In this document: positions 1-7,650 of the stretch, piece by piece | Layout: each line of letters begins with the position of its first letter | Position numbering within the stretch: the stretch's first letter is position 1 | Assembly (NCBI GenBank): GCA_038209155.1 | Contig: JBBQYA010000076.1 | Coordinates: forward strand, 1-13,780 | Direction: 5' to 3' | Length of the DNA stretch: 13,780 nucleotides | Source: JBBQYA01 sp038209155 | Lineage (GTDB): Bacteria; Bacteroidota; Bacteroidia; Sphingobacteriales; Sphingobacteriaceae | Program-made: the position numbers and the translations under genes | Notes under the pieces: generated by a model | The model's database searches: none | The model's input: the letters and a program-made list of their open reading frames with translations, nothing else | Told to the model about the DNA's origin: nothing

Positions 1-479
1 TTTTCAACAATTTCTTTTGCTTTTTTTACTATTAAATTCCGTCTGTAATCTATGGCATATTTTGTAATAAAATAAACGAGTAAACCTGTTAAAGTACTAA
101 TTATTGCGGAGCCTATAACTAAAATATATCCGATTTGTGAAGCATTACCAATCAAATTTTTGAATTCGAATTTAATGTCAGTTTTAATAAATAATGCACC
201 AACTTTATAACTCAACAACAACAGAAATGGACTCGTCAAAGGGTTTGAAATAAATGCAGCCGAAATTGCCGCTACAATATTAAACCTAAAAATTTTATAC
301 ATCATTAATGATAATATGGTACTTAATCCAAATGTAGGAAATACACCCCAAAAAGCACCAATAGCAGCTCCCAGTGCAATTTCGTGAGAGCTTCCTCTTG
401 CATTAAATACTTTTAAAAAGTTAATTCTGATTTTTCGGAAAATAGTTGAGATAATGTTTTTCTTCTTTTCTAAATTCAT
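1..479 (-). CDS. DUF2062 membrane protein, 3' end beyond the window
   Basis: The frame opens with ATG at 479 and stays open to the window edge, giving 159 complete codons with no stop. After a basic N-terminus come hydrophobic stretches at about residues 33-60, 66-95 and 114-140. The first holds a glycine-rich motif (LGAAIGAFWGVFPTFG, 36-51) and the second an NPLTSP motif (79-84). Together these are the signature of DUF2062, a family of small inner-membrane proteins of unknown biochemical role. Its start codon overlaps the stop of the upstream universal stress protein gene as ATGA (476-479), so translation is probably coupled and the gene should be read from the same transcript as the lactate dehydrogenase and stress-protein genes. 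The family call is made by eye from motifs. The function within the operon, perhaps envelope stress, is inference. Confidence 0.82.
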   Translation of the reverse strand, partial: MNLEKKKNIISTIFRKIRINFLKVFNARGSSHEIALGAAIGAFWGVFPTFGLSTILSLMMYKIFRFNIVAAISAAFISNPLTSPFLLLLSYKVGALFIKTDIKFEFKNLIGNASQIGYILVIGSAIISTLTGLLVYFITKYAIDYRRNLIVKKAKEIVE

Positions 480-1306
480 TTTGAAAATATCAAAACAGGT
501 ACTTTGGTTGAATAAGTTAACTCTGCAGACTTACTTGATAAAAATATACTTTTAAAAAAATCTTTTTCTTGATTAGTAAACAAGATCAAAAGTTCAGGTT
601 TTGATTTGTTTACATAGTTTTCTATTTTTTCTATTAGAGATAATTCCAAATTATTTGTTTGAATACTTAATTTTATATTTTTGAATTGTGCCGTATTAAA
701 TAATTCTTTATTATTTTCAAATTTCTTTTTACCTAATTCAAAAGTTGAATAATGTAGAACTTCTAAATTCATAGAAATTTCTTTAGAAAGTTTTGAAATC
801 CTTTTAACTTCTTTTTTTACATTTTCAAAATCAGATAAATAAATAGCTTTTTTCAAAGTTTTAGCTTTATAATGGCTTGGTATTACCATTAAAGGAACTT
901 TAGAATTATTCACCAGATAGGAAGTATGAGTACCGATAACTTTTCTAAGTATGCCACCACCCTGAGTAGCAATACAGATAAAGTCGCTTTTGTTTTTCCT
1001 TGCAAATTCTATCATGTCTTTCTCGCTAGAACTACAATTTTTTACAGCAAATTTTATTTTGCTGAATTCACCTACTTCTTTGCCAAAAGAAGAATAAACA
1101 AACTTTTCAAGTTTAGCTGAAAAATGCTTTATTTTTTCTCTTTTATACCTATCAAAAAATGCATCATTCCAAAGTATAGGCCGCAAAATGTGGATGGCAT
1201 GATAGAAAACAACTTCTACATTTTTAGATTTCTTTGCAAGATTATTAGCAAATCTAATTGCTCCTTTTGAGTTTTCCGAAAAATCGGTGGTGACCAAGAG
1301 TTTCAT
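476..1306 (-). CDS. Tandem-domain universal stress protein (UspA family)
   Basis: This 276-residue soluble protein has two Usp folds in tandem, residues 1-143 and about 153-276. Domain 1 begins with the usual beta strand and conserved Asp (KLLVTTDFS, D8). It carries a Gly-rich nucleotide loop (TQGGG, 114-118, then IGT, 124-126) and ends with the typical VPLMVIP strand. The spacing between the glycines is shorter than the classical G-2X-G-9X-G(S/T) loop, as I recall from Bacteroidota Usp proteins. Domain 2 keeps the closing VPVLIF strand but has lost the glycine loop, so probably only domain 1 binds ATP. Double Usp proteins of this kind are common in Bacteroidota. The gene starts 9 bases after the lactate dehydrogenase stop and overlaps the DUF2062 gene by four bases. 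Its co-transcription with a fermentative enzyme suggests a role in energy or oxygen limitation, which is inference. Confidence 0.88.
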   Translation of the reverse strand: MKLLVTTDFSENSKGAIRFANNLAKKSKNVEVVFYHAIHILRPILWNDAFFDRYKREKIKHFSAKLEKFVYSSFGKEVGEFSKIKFAVKNCSSSEKDMIEFARKNKSDFICIATQGGGILRKVIGTHTSYLVNNSKVPLMVIPSHYKAKTLKKAIYLSDFENVKKEVKRISKLSKEISMNLEVLHYSTFELGKKKFENNKELFNTAQFKNIKLSIQTNNLELSLIEKIENYVNKSKPELLILFTNQEKDFFKSIFLSSKSAELTYSTKVPVLIFSK

Positions 1307-1315
1307 TTTTTAAAC

Positions 1316-2305
1316 TTAGTTAATATCGTTCATAGATTTACCATCTTTCTGCCATTCATCCATATTTTTCATTGTCGTGATAACAATACCTTCTAATGCT
1401 TCATTTGTTAAAAAAGACTGATGCGCTGTTATTAAAACATTACTAAATGTTGTAAGCAAAGCTAATGTATCATCTTCAAGAATTCTTAAACTATGATCAT
1501 AAAAAAAGATGCCTTTTTCATTTTCGTAAACATCCATACCAAATGAACCGATTTTTCCACTTTTTAAACCTTTTATTACTGATTGGGTATTAACGATTCC
1601 ACCTCTTGCTGTATTTATTAGCATCACACCATCTTTCATAATTGAAATTTGATGCTCGTCTATTAAGTATTTTGTTTCTTTATTTAATGGAAGGTTCAGG
1701 CTAACAATATCAGATTGGCGACAAAGATCATCAAGAGAAGTATAGTTTAATTCATAATTTTTTTGAAGATCATTATTTTTAATAGTATCGTAAGCAATCA
1801 AACTACAACCAAAGCCATGAAGTATTTTTGCTAAAACAGCACCTATTTTTCCAGTTCCAATTATTCCAACCGTTTTACCGTTTAAATCAAATCCAGTCAA
1901 ACCACCTAAACTAAAATCATGACGTTTTATTCGATTATCGGCTATGATAAGTTTTCTGTTTAATGCTAAAATCATAGCCACAGTATGTTCGGCGATGGCA
2001 TAGGGTGAATATTCTGGAACATTAGCAACTTTTATTTTCAATTCTTCTGCTTTTTGAATATCTATATGGTCATAACCTACGGAGCGAGAAGCAATAAATT
2101 TTACGCCATATGAATGAAGCAATTTTAATACTTCTTCATTGACCATATCCGAAGTGAAAATGGCAATTGCATCAAAATTTTTTGCTAGATGAGCAGTTTC
2201 TTTTGAAAGTTGTTCTTCGAAATAAAAAAGCTCATGATGGCTATTTTTTATTTTTTCAAAAAAAGGTCTGTCGAAATTGTGGATGCTATATAGTGCTATT
2301 TTCAT
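1316..2305 (-). CDS. ldhA: D-lactate dehydrogenase, D-isomer 2-hydroxyacid dehydrogenase family
   Basis: This 329-residue cytosolic enzyme most likely reduces pyruvate to D-lactate with NADH and so recycles NAD during fermentation. The Rossmann motif GTGKIG lies at 150-155. A following acidic residue, D173 in AYD, favours NAD over NADP. The catalytic triad of the family is present: R234 in NTARGG, E263 in YENE and H295 in AHQSF. The N-terminal catalytic-domain motif SRSVGYDHID (73-82) and the late YENEKGIFFYD segment are typical of the D-LDH branch rather than of phosphoglycerate or glycerate dehydrogenases. Length is normal for the family. It heads a minus-strand operon with the stress protein and DUF2062 genes. 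The upstream 340-bp region has two FNR-like sites, but no convincing TAnnTTTG promoter facing this gene was found. Exact substrate cannot be proven from sequence, so the symbol is a best guess. Confidence 0.9.
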   Translation of the reverse strand: MKIALYSIHNFDRPFFEKIKNSHHELFYFEEQLSKETAHLAKNFDAIAIFTSDMVNEEVLKLLHSYGVKFIASRSVGYDHIDIQKAEELKIKVANVPEYSPYAIAEHTVAMILALNRKLIIADNRIKRHDFSLGGLTGFDLNGKTVGIIGTGKIGAVLAKILHGFGCSLIAYDTIKNNDLQKNYELNYTSLDDLCRQSDIVSLNLPLNKETKYLIDEHQISIMKDGVMLINTARGGIVNTQSVIKGLKSGKIGSFGMDVYENEKGIFFYDHSLRILEDDTLALLTTFSNVLITAHQSFLTNEALEGIVITTMKNMDEWQKDGKSMNDIN

Positions 2306-2374
2306 TTTTATTATAAATTTTAATGCTTCTGAAGCCTGATTTTAGATTTTTAAAAGATTGTTTATACCAATTAG

Positions 2375-2409
2375 GGGTTTGTGTAGTTTTGGATTTACAC
2401 CATAAACCC
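2375..2409. promoter_or_regulatory. Imperfect inverted repeat upstream of ldhA
   Basis: The arms are GGGTTT-GTGTA (2375-2385) and TACAC-CAT-AAACCC (2396-2409). They pair over 11 bp with a three-base bulge and a 10-base loop. Neither strand continues into a T tract, so it does not look like a terminator. It lies about 70-104 bases upstream of the ldhA start, so it may be an operator or a 5'-leader structure. The loop overlaps a possible plus-strand -7 element. What binds it is unknown. Confidence 0.35.
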
Positions 2410-2524
2410 AGCCATATTTATATTGGTGATTTGTTTTTTTGAGGATAATTGTAAGGCTGAATTTAAGCTAGAATTTGCTACATATTGAAAAGGTTTAAAA
2501 TTTCATATTTTAATAAAAACTTTT

Positions 2525-2557
2525 TTGATAAAAATTAATGCTTTTGATTAGAATTAA
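2525..2557. promoter_or_regulatory. Two tandem FNR/CRP-like sites
   Basis: TTGAT-N4-ATTAA occurs at 2525-2538 and again at 2544-2557. Each differs by one base from the FNR consensus TTGAT-N4-ATCAA. The copies are 19 bp apart, close to two helical turns, and lie between a D-lactate dehydrogenase operon and an outer-membrane operon. Control of fermentation genes by Crp/Fnr-family proteins is well established. Because the region is very AT-rich, chance similarity is a real possibility, and the regulator of this organism may have another consensus. Confidence 0.3.
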
Positions 2558-2579
2558 AAAAATATTCTTTTCCCTTAAG

Positions 2580-2610
2580 CCAAACAAAAACCTCTCTCCC
2601 CAAACAAAAA
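2580..2610. repeat. 11-bp direct repeat with a 20-bp period
   Basis: CCAAACAAAAA is present at 2580-2590 and exactly repeated at 2600-2610, separated by CTCTCTCC-type pyrimidine-rich sequence. The copies are about two helical turns apart and lie 36-66 bases upstream of the PorV-like start codon. This placement fits a binding site for a dimeric or cooperative regulator, or an element in the 5' leader. No known factor can be named. Confidence 0.5.
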
Positions 2611-2645
2611 TTTCCTAAATCAAAAACTAGTGTATATTTTTAGAC

Positions 2646-3464
2646 ATGAAGAAATGCTACACTACCTTGTTGTTTCTCTTTTCGATTATTGGTTTAAACG
2701 CTAATGCTCAGAACGTAATTAATACGCCTGGATCTGAATTCTCAGGCATGGGAAATGCCACAATCGCCGTTTCGGATATGTGGAGCATACAGAAAAACCA
2801 AGCTGGGCTTGGTAGAGTTAATGAAATAAGTATCGGATTGGCGTATGAAAATAAATTTACAATAAAAGAACTAAGCTCCAGAGCTGTAATTTTTGTACTT
2901 CCTGTTTCCAAAAATGTGTTTGGATTGAGTTTTAATGATTTTGGTTTCGACCTTTTCAAGCAACAGAAAATAGGAATTGCTTATGCTAGAGCTTTTAACG
3001 AGAAAATTTCTTTCGGTTTTAAATTGAACTATCTTTCCATAAGAGTTCTGGAATATGGAAATGCCAGCATTGTAACAGCCGATTTGGGTTTGATTTACAA
3101 ACTTTCTGAAAAATTTTCCTTAGGTGCACACATTCAAAATCCTAGTTCGCAAAAATTTACAGAGGCAGATGAGAATATTATTCCAACTTCCATTAATGCT
3201 GGTTTTTCTTATCAACCCTCGCAAAAAGTAAGTGCAAATATTGAAGTTCAAAAAGATTTGGATCAAGATCCGATTTTACGAGCCGGAATATCTTATCGGC
3301 CGGTAAAAATATTGGCTTTAAGAGGCGGTGTATCTGGCGAACCATTTAATTATTATTTCGGCTTTGGATTATTGTTAAATAATTTCAGAATAGATTTAGC
3401 AAGTACATCGCATCCAGTTTTAGGATTTTCTCCACAAATGAGCCTTTCCTATGCTTTCAACTAA
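2646..3464 (+). CDS. PorV/PorQ-like outer-membrane beta-barrel protein
   Basis: This 272-residue protein starts with a clear Sec signal peptide (MKKCYTTLLFLFSIIGLNANA, cleavage near residue 21). After it comes the signature region of the PorV/PorQ and UPF0164 barrels (FadL-like): SGMGNATIAVSD followed by NQAGLG, the counterpart of the usual MGNA...NPAGLA. The rest consists of alternating beta strands with turn residues and ends in SLSYAFN, as expected of an outer-membrane barrel. It is shorter than typical PorV or PorQ. Some members of this family are T9SS outer-membrane components and others have no known role, so I do not assign it to T9SS. The next gene begins inside its last codons with a 14-base overlap, so the two products are probably made together and may form a complex. 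Confidence 0.75.
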   Translation: MKKCYTTLLFLFSIIGLNANAQNVINTPGSEFSGMGNATIAVSDMWSIQKNQAGLGRVNEISIGLAYENKFTIKELSSRAVIFVLPVSKNVFGLSFNDFGFDLFKQQKIGIAYARAFNEKISFGFKLNYLSIRVLEYGNASIVTADLGLIYKLSEKFSLGAHIQNPSSQKFTEADENIIPTSINAGFSYQPSQKVSANIEVQKDLDQDPILRAGISYRPVKILALRGGVSGEPFNYYFGFGLLLNNFRIDLASTSHPVLGFSPQMSLSYAFN

Positions 3465-5538
3465 AAGAGTTTTCTACACTGGATTATTATTTTTTTTGTT
3501 TCAGTTTACATTAGTTTCTACCTCTGATGCTCAAAAAGAAATAGAGGACAATGATATTAAAATGATTATTGAAGATCTCGCCGAGCAATTAGGAGAGGAT
3601 TATGATTATAGTGCACTCTTTGTTCAGTTGCAGTTTTTCAAAGACAATCCACTTAATTTAAACAAGGCAAATGAAACTGATTTATTTAATTTAGTATTAC
3701 TAAATAGTTTACAAATAGTTGCACTACAGGAACATATTAAGATAAATGGAAAATTAATTAATATTTTGGAATTACAATCAGTTGATTTTTTCGATTTAAG
3801 AACTATCCGTTCTCTCCTACCATTTATTTCTATTAATAGTTCTAATTCTTTAGCAAATCTTACAATTTCAAAATTATATAAAGAAGGAAGGAATGAATTT
3901 TTTCTCAGAGGAACACAAATTTTGGAAGATCAAAGAGGATATAATATTCCTGCCGATGATACAGCTAGAAGCAGGTATTTAGGAAGTCCACAAAAAATCT
4001 TTACTAGATATCGTTACACCTATGGTAATACGATTAGTGCTGGATTTACAGCTGAAAAAGATGCTGGTGAACAGTTTTTAAGAGGAGCTCAAAAAAATGG
4101 TTTTGATTATTATACCGGACATTTATTTTTTAGAAATGTAAATCGTTTTACCAGTATTGCTATTGGTGATTATGAATTAAGATTAGGTCAAGGCGTAGCA
4201 CTTTCTTCTGGATTAACTTTTGGAAAAAGTGTAGATATTATGACAGTTGAAAGACAAAATACTGGTTTAAGGCCTTATACATCAGTAAATGAGGTTTCAT
4301 TTTTTCGAGGAGCCGCAAGTACCATTCGTTTTGGTAAATTCTTCTTAACGGGTTTTTATTCCAATAGAAATCAAGATGGTAGTTTTGCAGTGGATACAGG
4401 TTTAAATCAACAAGAAACTTTTATTACTTCCTTTTCTGAATCTGGATTTCATAGAACTAGATCAGAAATTGCAAGGCAAAGAAGTGTAAATGTTGAAACT
4501 TATGGAGGAAATTTAAATTATAGAATCAGAAGATTTTCCATTGGATTTACAGGCTTTTCTGCCGTATTGGGAAATGCAATTAAACCAACTCCTCGTTTGT
4601 ACAATCGTTTTGCTTTTTCTGGTAAACGAAATACTGTTTTTTCTCTAGATTATACGTACACCTATCAAAATCTACATTTTTTCGGTGAATTTGCTAAAAG
4701 CCAAAACGGTTCTAATGCCTTTGTGAATGGATTATTGATGGCAGTAGATCCAAAATTAACTTTAGCTTTTGTTTATAGAAATTATGACAAAGCTTATCAA
4801 ACACTATTTAATGGTGGTTTTGCAGAAAGTAGTAATGCAGTAAATGAAAAAGGGTTTTTTTCTGGATTTAAATATGTGTATTCCAAACGATATGAATTTT
4901 CTGGTTTTGTAGATGTGTATAAGTTTCCTTATTTGAGGTTTTTAGTTGATGCACCTTCCAATGGCCATGATGGAACAGTACAATTCACCTACAGCCCAAG
5001 TAGACAATTAAAAATGTTGTGGAGAGCTAGATACGAGCAGAAACAAAGAAATAAACCAAATAATGATGATTTTACTAATGAAGTAATCAATACCTATTTG
5101 CGAAATTTTAGATATCAAATTGATTATAAACCCGAAGGAGTTTTTTCTTTTAGAAATCGTATTGAGTTTAGTTCATTTAATTTTGAAAAAGGAGAAAAAA
5201 GTAGGGGTTTTATGATGTATCAAGATGTTGGATTTAACCATCCCAAATTTCCAATTTCTTTTGATGCACGTTTTCTTTTATTTGATACAGACGATTTTAA
5301 TTCTAGAATTTATGCCTACGAAAACGACGTTCTTTATGCCTATTCGATCAGTGTTTTAAGCGATCAAGGAACTCGATATTATTTAAATGCAAAATACAAT
5401 GTAGCAAGAGGTTTTGATTTGTATGCACGCTATTCCAGAATTATAAAACAAGGTATAGATACCTTTGGAAGTGGTTTAGATTTAATTGAAGGCAACAGTA
5501 GAAGCGAGATTAAAGTGCAATTGCGATTGGTTTTTTGA
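3451..5538 (+). CDS. Helix-hairpin-helix / outer-membrane beta-barrel protein
   Basis: This 695-residue protein has a signal peptide (hydrophobic core at about 8-23, cleavage near SDAQ, residue 28). The start at 3451 is favoured because it gives that signal peptide directly, although it overlaps the upstream gene by 14 bases. Residues 66-127 resemble the ComEA-type HhH repeat: a PLNLNKANETDL entry, a paired-helix segment, then LELQSV and LLPFI. The hairpin itself, normally PGIG, is replaced by LLNS (83-86), so DNA binding is doubtful. From about residue 145 to the end the protein is a long series of amphipathic strands rich in Tyr, Phe and Arg. It ends in QLRLVF, the C-terminal phenylalanine being typical of outer-membrane barrels. 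Homologues annotated only as HhH-domain proteins are known in Bacteroidota. The molecular role is unknown, and a complex with the PorV-like neighbour is inferred from coupling. Confidence 0.72.
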   Translation: MLSTKRVFYTGLLFFLFQFTLVSTSDAQKEIEDNDIKMIIEDLAEQLGEDYDYSALFVQLQFFKDNPLNLNKANETDLFNLVLLNSLQIVALQEHIKINGKLINILELQSVDFFDLRTIRSLLPFISINSSNSLANLTISKLYKEGRNEFFLRGTQILEDQRGYNIPADDTARSRYLGSPQKIFTRYRYTYGNTISAGFTAEKDAGEQFLRGAQKNGFDYYTGHLFFRNVNRFTSIAIGDYELRLGQGVALSSGLTFGKSVDIMTVERQNTGLRPYTSVNEVSFFRGAASTIRFGKFFLTGFYSNRNQDGSFAVDTGLNQQETFITSFSESGFHRTRSEIARQRSVNVETYGGNLNYRIRRFSIGFTGFSAVLGNAIKPTPRLYNRFAFSGKRNTVFSLDYTYTYQNLHFFGEFAKSQNGSNAFVNGLLMAVDPKLTLAFVYRNYDKAYQTLFNGGFAESSNAVNEKGFFSGFKYVYSKRYEFSGFVDVYKFPYLRFLVDAPSNGHDGTVQFTYSPSRQLKMLWRARYEQKQRNKPNNDDFTNEVINTYLRNFRYQIDYKPEGVFSFRNRIEFSSFNFEKGEKSRGFMMYQDVGFNHPKFPISFDARFLLFDTDDFNSRIYAYENDVLYAYSISVLSDQGTRYYLNAKYNVARGFDLYARYSRIIKQGIDTFGSGLDLIEGNSRSEIKVQLRLVF

Positions 5539-5593
5539 TATAATTAATTTAAAGTAATTGAATTGATTATATTAATCTTTTTTTTTAAAAACC

Positions 5594-5625
5594 AAAAAAA
5601 AGATACATCTCTTACAAAATGTATC
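5594..5625 (-). terminator. Rho-independent terminator of htpG
   Basis: Read on the minus strand, the 7-bp stem GATACAT/ATGTATC (plus-strand arms 5602-5608 and 5619-5625, 10-base loop) is followed at once by a run of eight T. It begins 28 bases past the htpG stop. On the plus strand the same hairpin is followed by ATTTCCTTTT, so it may also stop transcription from the HhH-barrel gene. A further T9 run after AT-rich sequence lies at 5578-5586. Confidence 0.75.
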
Positions 5626-5652
5626 ATTTCCTTTTACAAAAAAAATAAAAAC

Positions 5653-7521
5653 TTATTTACCAATCATTGCAATACTTCTTTTTACAAAATCTGTAAGGTC
5701 TTTTCCCTTTAACATATTTTGTGCAAGTAAAGCTAAATCAGTTAATTGCTTCACCAATTCTATTTGTTTATTGCTTTCTGTTTCAGCTAATATTTGAGAA
5801 ACTAAAGGATGATTGCTATTGATTACCATATTATAACTGTCCGGTAAATTTCCAAAAATATTCATTCCACCACCCATCATTTGTTGCTCCTTCATTCTTC
5901 GCATAAACTCAGATTGAGTAATAATCACTGGTTGATCTTTTTCACTTAAACTTTCAAATGAAACTTGAAATTTACCTGCTGGTAAAACTCCTTCAATCAC
6001 TGGTTTTAATTTATCCTCTTCTTCTTTTGTTAATTTAGAAGGTAAACTTTCCTCTTTATTTATCAGCTTATCAATCGTATCACTATCTACTCTTGCAAAA
6101 CTTATTTTATCATATTTCTGCTCTAGTTTTGTAGTAATATGACTTGCCAACGGACCTCCCAAACTTAATACCTTATATCCCCTATCGGTAGCCGAAGAAA
6201 CAAATGAATGTTGCTCATCTGCATCAGAAGTATATAAAACGACAGTCTTTTCGTCTTTGTCTGTTTGTGTTGGCTTTACTTTTTCCAAAAATTCATCGAA
6301 GGTGTAAAATGCTTTTTCATCATCTTGGTACAAAGCGAATTTTGACCCTTTATCAAAAAACTTTTCATCAGAAAGCATTCCATATTGAATAAATAATTGA
6401 ATGTCATTCCATTTCTTTTCAAAATCTGGTCGATCATTTTTAAACATATCTTCCAATTTGTCAGCTACTTTTTTAGTAATGTGACTGGCAATTTTTTTCA
6501 CATTTGCATCACTTTGCAAATACGAACGAGAAACATTTAAAGGAATATCTGGAGAATCTATTACACCATGTAATAAGGTAAGAAAATCTGGAACAATCTC
6601 TTCTACAGAATCTGTTATAAAAACTTGATTACTATATAATTGAATCTTATTTTTTTGAACTTCGAAATTATTTTTCAATTTAGGGAAATACAATATTCCA
6701 GTTAGATTAAATGGATAATCTACATGCAAATGAATATGGAATAATGGCTCCTCAGCAAATGGATATAATTCTCTATAAAAAGAAGAATAATCCTCTGGTT
6801 TTAATTCAGATGGTGCTTTTGTCCATGCAGGTTTTGTGTTATTAATGATATTATCTTTTACCACTTTGACCTCTACTCCTTCTGCATCTTTTTCTGTTTC
6901 TTCTGTGGTACCAAAAATGATATCGACAGGTAGAAACTTGCAATATTTATTTAAAATAGTAGATAATCTACTTTCTTCTAAAAACTCAGTGCTATCTTCC
7001 GCAACATGCAAAACGATATCAGTTCCACGTTCAGTTTTTTCAATTTCTTCAATAGTAAAATTAGGACTACCATCGCATTCCCATTTTACTGCAGGAGAAT
7101 CTTTGAAAGATTTTGTCAAAATTTCCACATTGGCTGCCACCATGAAAGAGGAATAAAATCCTAGTCCAAAATGACCTATGATTGCATTGCTATCACCTTT
7201 ATCTTTATATTTTTCAACAAATTCCTCAGCTCCAGAAAATGCAATTTGATTAATGTATTTCTCAATTTCTTCTTGAGTCATTCCAATTCCATTATCTCTA
7301 ATAGTAATAGTTTTAGCTTCTTTGTTTAAAATTACTTCAACTTTCAGCGCACCTAATTCACCTTTAAATTCACCAATTGAACTTAAAGTCTTTAATTTTT
7401 GAGTGGCATCTACTGCGTTCGAAACTAATTCACGAAGAAAAATTTCGTGATCAGAATACAAGAATTTCTTTATTACCGGAAAAATATTTTCCGTTTGCAC
7501 ATTTATCGTTCCTGACTGCAT
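5653..7521 (-). CDS. htpG: Molecular chaperone HtpG (bacterial Hsp90)
   Basis: HtpG is a dimeric cytosolic ATP-dependent chaperone that remodels client proteins, often with DnaK. The 622-residue length is normal. The N-terminal GHKL ATPase domain shows ELVSNAVDA (31-39, with E31 and N35), DNGIGM (76-81), the lid glycines GHFGLGF (116-122) and GTDIVLH (166-172). A short charged linker follows at about 215-228. The middle domain holds the catalytic-loop arginine in PLNVSRSYLQ, where Ser replaces the Glu of the E. coli type. The C-terminal dimer domain carries a Met/Gly-rich segment (MMGGGMNIFG) that I recall from Bacteroidota homologues. The gene has its own promoter upstream and a T8 terminator downstream, so it is probably monocistronic. 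I see no CIRCE or other heat-shock operator. Confidence 0.98.
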   Translation of the reverse strand: MQSGTINVQTENIFPVIKKFLYSDHEIFLRELVSNAVDATQKLKTLSSIGEFKGELGALKVEVILNKEAKTITIRDNGIGMTQEEIEKYINQIAFSGAEEFVEKYKDKGDSNAIIGHFGLGFYSSFMVAANVEILTKSFKDSPAVKWECDGSPNFTIEEIEKTERGTDIVLHVAEDSTEFLEESRLSTILNKYCKFLPVDIIFGTTEETEKDAEGVEVKVVKDNIINNTKPAWTKAPSELKPEDYSSFYRELYPFAEEPLFHIHLHVDYPFNLTGILYFPKLKNNFEVQKNKIQLYSNQVFITDSVEEIVPDFLTLLHGVIDSPDIPLNVSRSYLQSDANVKKIASHITKKVADKLEDMFKNDRPDFEKKWNDIQLFIQYGMLSDEKFFDKGSKFALYQDDEKAFYTFDEFLEKVKPTQTDKDEKTVVLYTSDADEQHSFVSSATDRGYKVLSLGGPLASHITTKLEQKYDKISFARVDSDTIDKLINKEESLPSKLTKEEEDKLKPVIEGVLPAGKFQVSFESLSEKDQPVIITQSEFMRRMKEQQMMGGGMNIFGNLPDSYNMVINSNHPLVSQILAETESNKQIELVKQLTDLALLAQNMLKGKDLTDFVKRSIAMIGK

Positions 7522-7550
7522 AATTTATGATTTGTTTTGCATGCAGTTTA

Positions 7551-7584
7551 CAAACCTAATGCCATCAGGTTTAGAAGTGACAAA
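7551..7584 (-). promoter_or_regulatory. Predicted htpG promoter, Bacteroidota type
   Basis: On the minus strand TAGGTTTG (7558-7551) matches the Bacteroidota -7 consensus TAnnTTTG exactly. It is preceded, with a 22-base gap, by TTTG (7584-7581) as the -33 element. Transcription would begin near 7544 and give a leader of about 23 bases before the ATG at 7521. The leader has no obvious Shine-Dalgarno sequence, which is usual for this phylum. Confidence 0.6.
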
Positions 7585-7650
7585 TTGGCAATCCAAGAAA
7601 AACTATTTTTATTTTTTAAAAAAAAAGAAAAAAAATCAGATGAAAAATAT

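Larger units (their letters stand above)
2306..2645. other. Divergent intergenic region between ldhA and the PorV-like gene
   Basis: This 340-bp spacer separates two divergent transcription units and contains no credible gene. It holds an imperfect 11-bp hairpin (2375-2409), two FNR-like palindromes 19 bp apart (2525-2557) and an 11-bp direct repeat with a 20-bp period (2580-2610). One exact TAnnTTTG match on the plus strand (TAGTTTTG, 2384-2391, with TTG at 2358-2360) falls inside the hairpin. A near match (TATATTTT, 2633-2640) sits too close to the ATG at 2646 unless the transcript is nearly leaderless. On the minus strand I see no CAAAnnTA before ldhA. The region is much longer than the other spacers here, which suggests control of both flanking operons. 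Confidence 0.6.

Noticed and set aside
926..1120. Open frame of 64 codons on the plus strand
   Set aside because: It lies wholly antisense to the universal stress protein, whose domain motifs are clear, and shows no recognisable pattern of its own.
2323..2442. 39-codon plus-strand frame in the divergent spacer (starts MLLKPDFRF)
   Set aside because: No ribosome binding site, no similarity I recognise, and it overlaps the hairpin; most likely chance.
5577..5602. CTTTTTTTT...AAAAAAAAG inverted repeat between the convergent genes
   Set aside because: It is made only of A-T pairs around the true htpG hairpin; treated as part of the terminator region rather than a separate element.
6836..7156. 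106-codon plus-strand frame inside htpG
   Set aside because: Antisense to the highly conserved Hsp90 ATPase domain; low-complexity Ser/Thr-rich translation is typical of a shadow frame.
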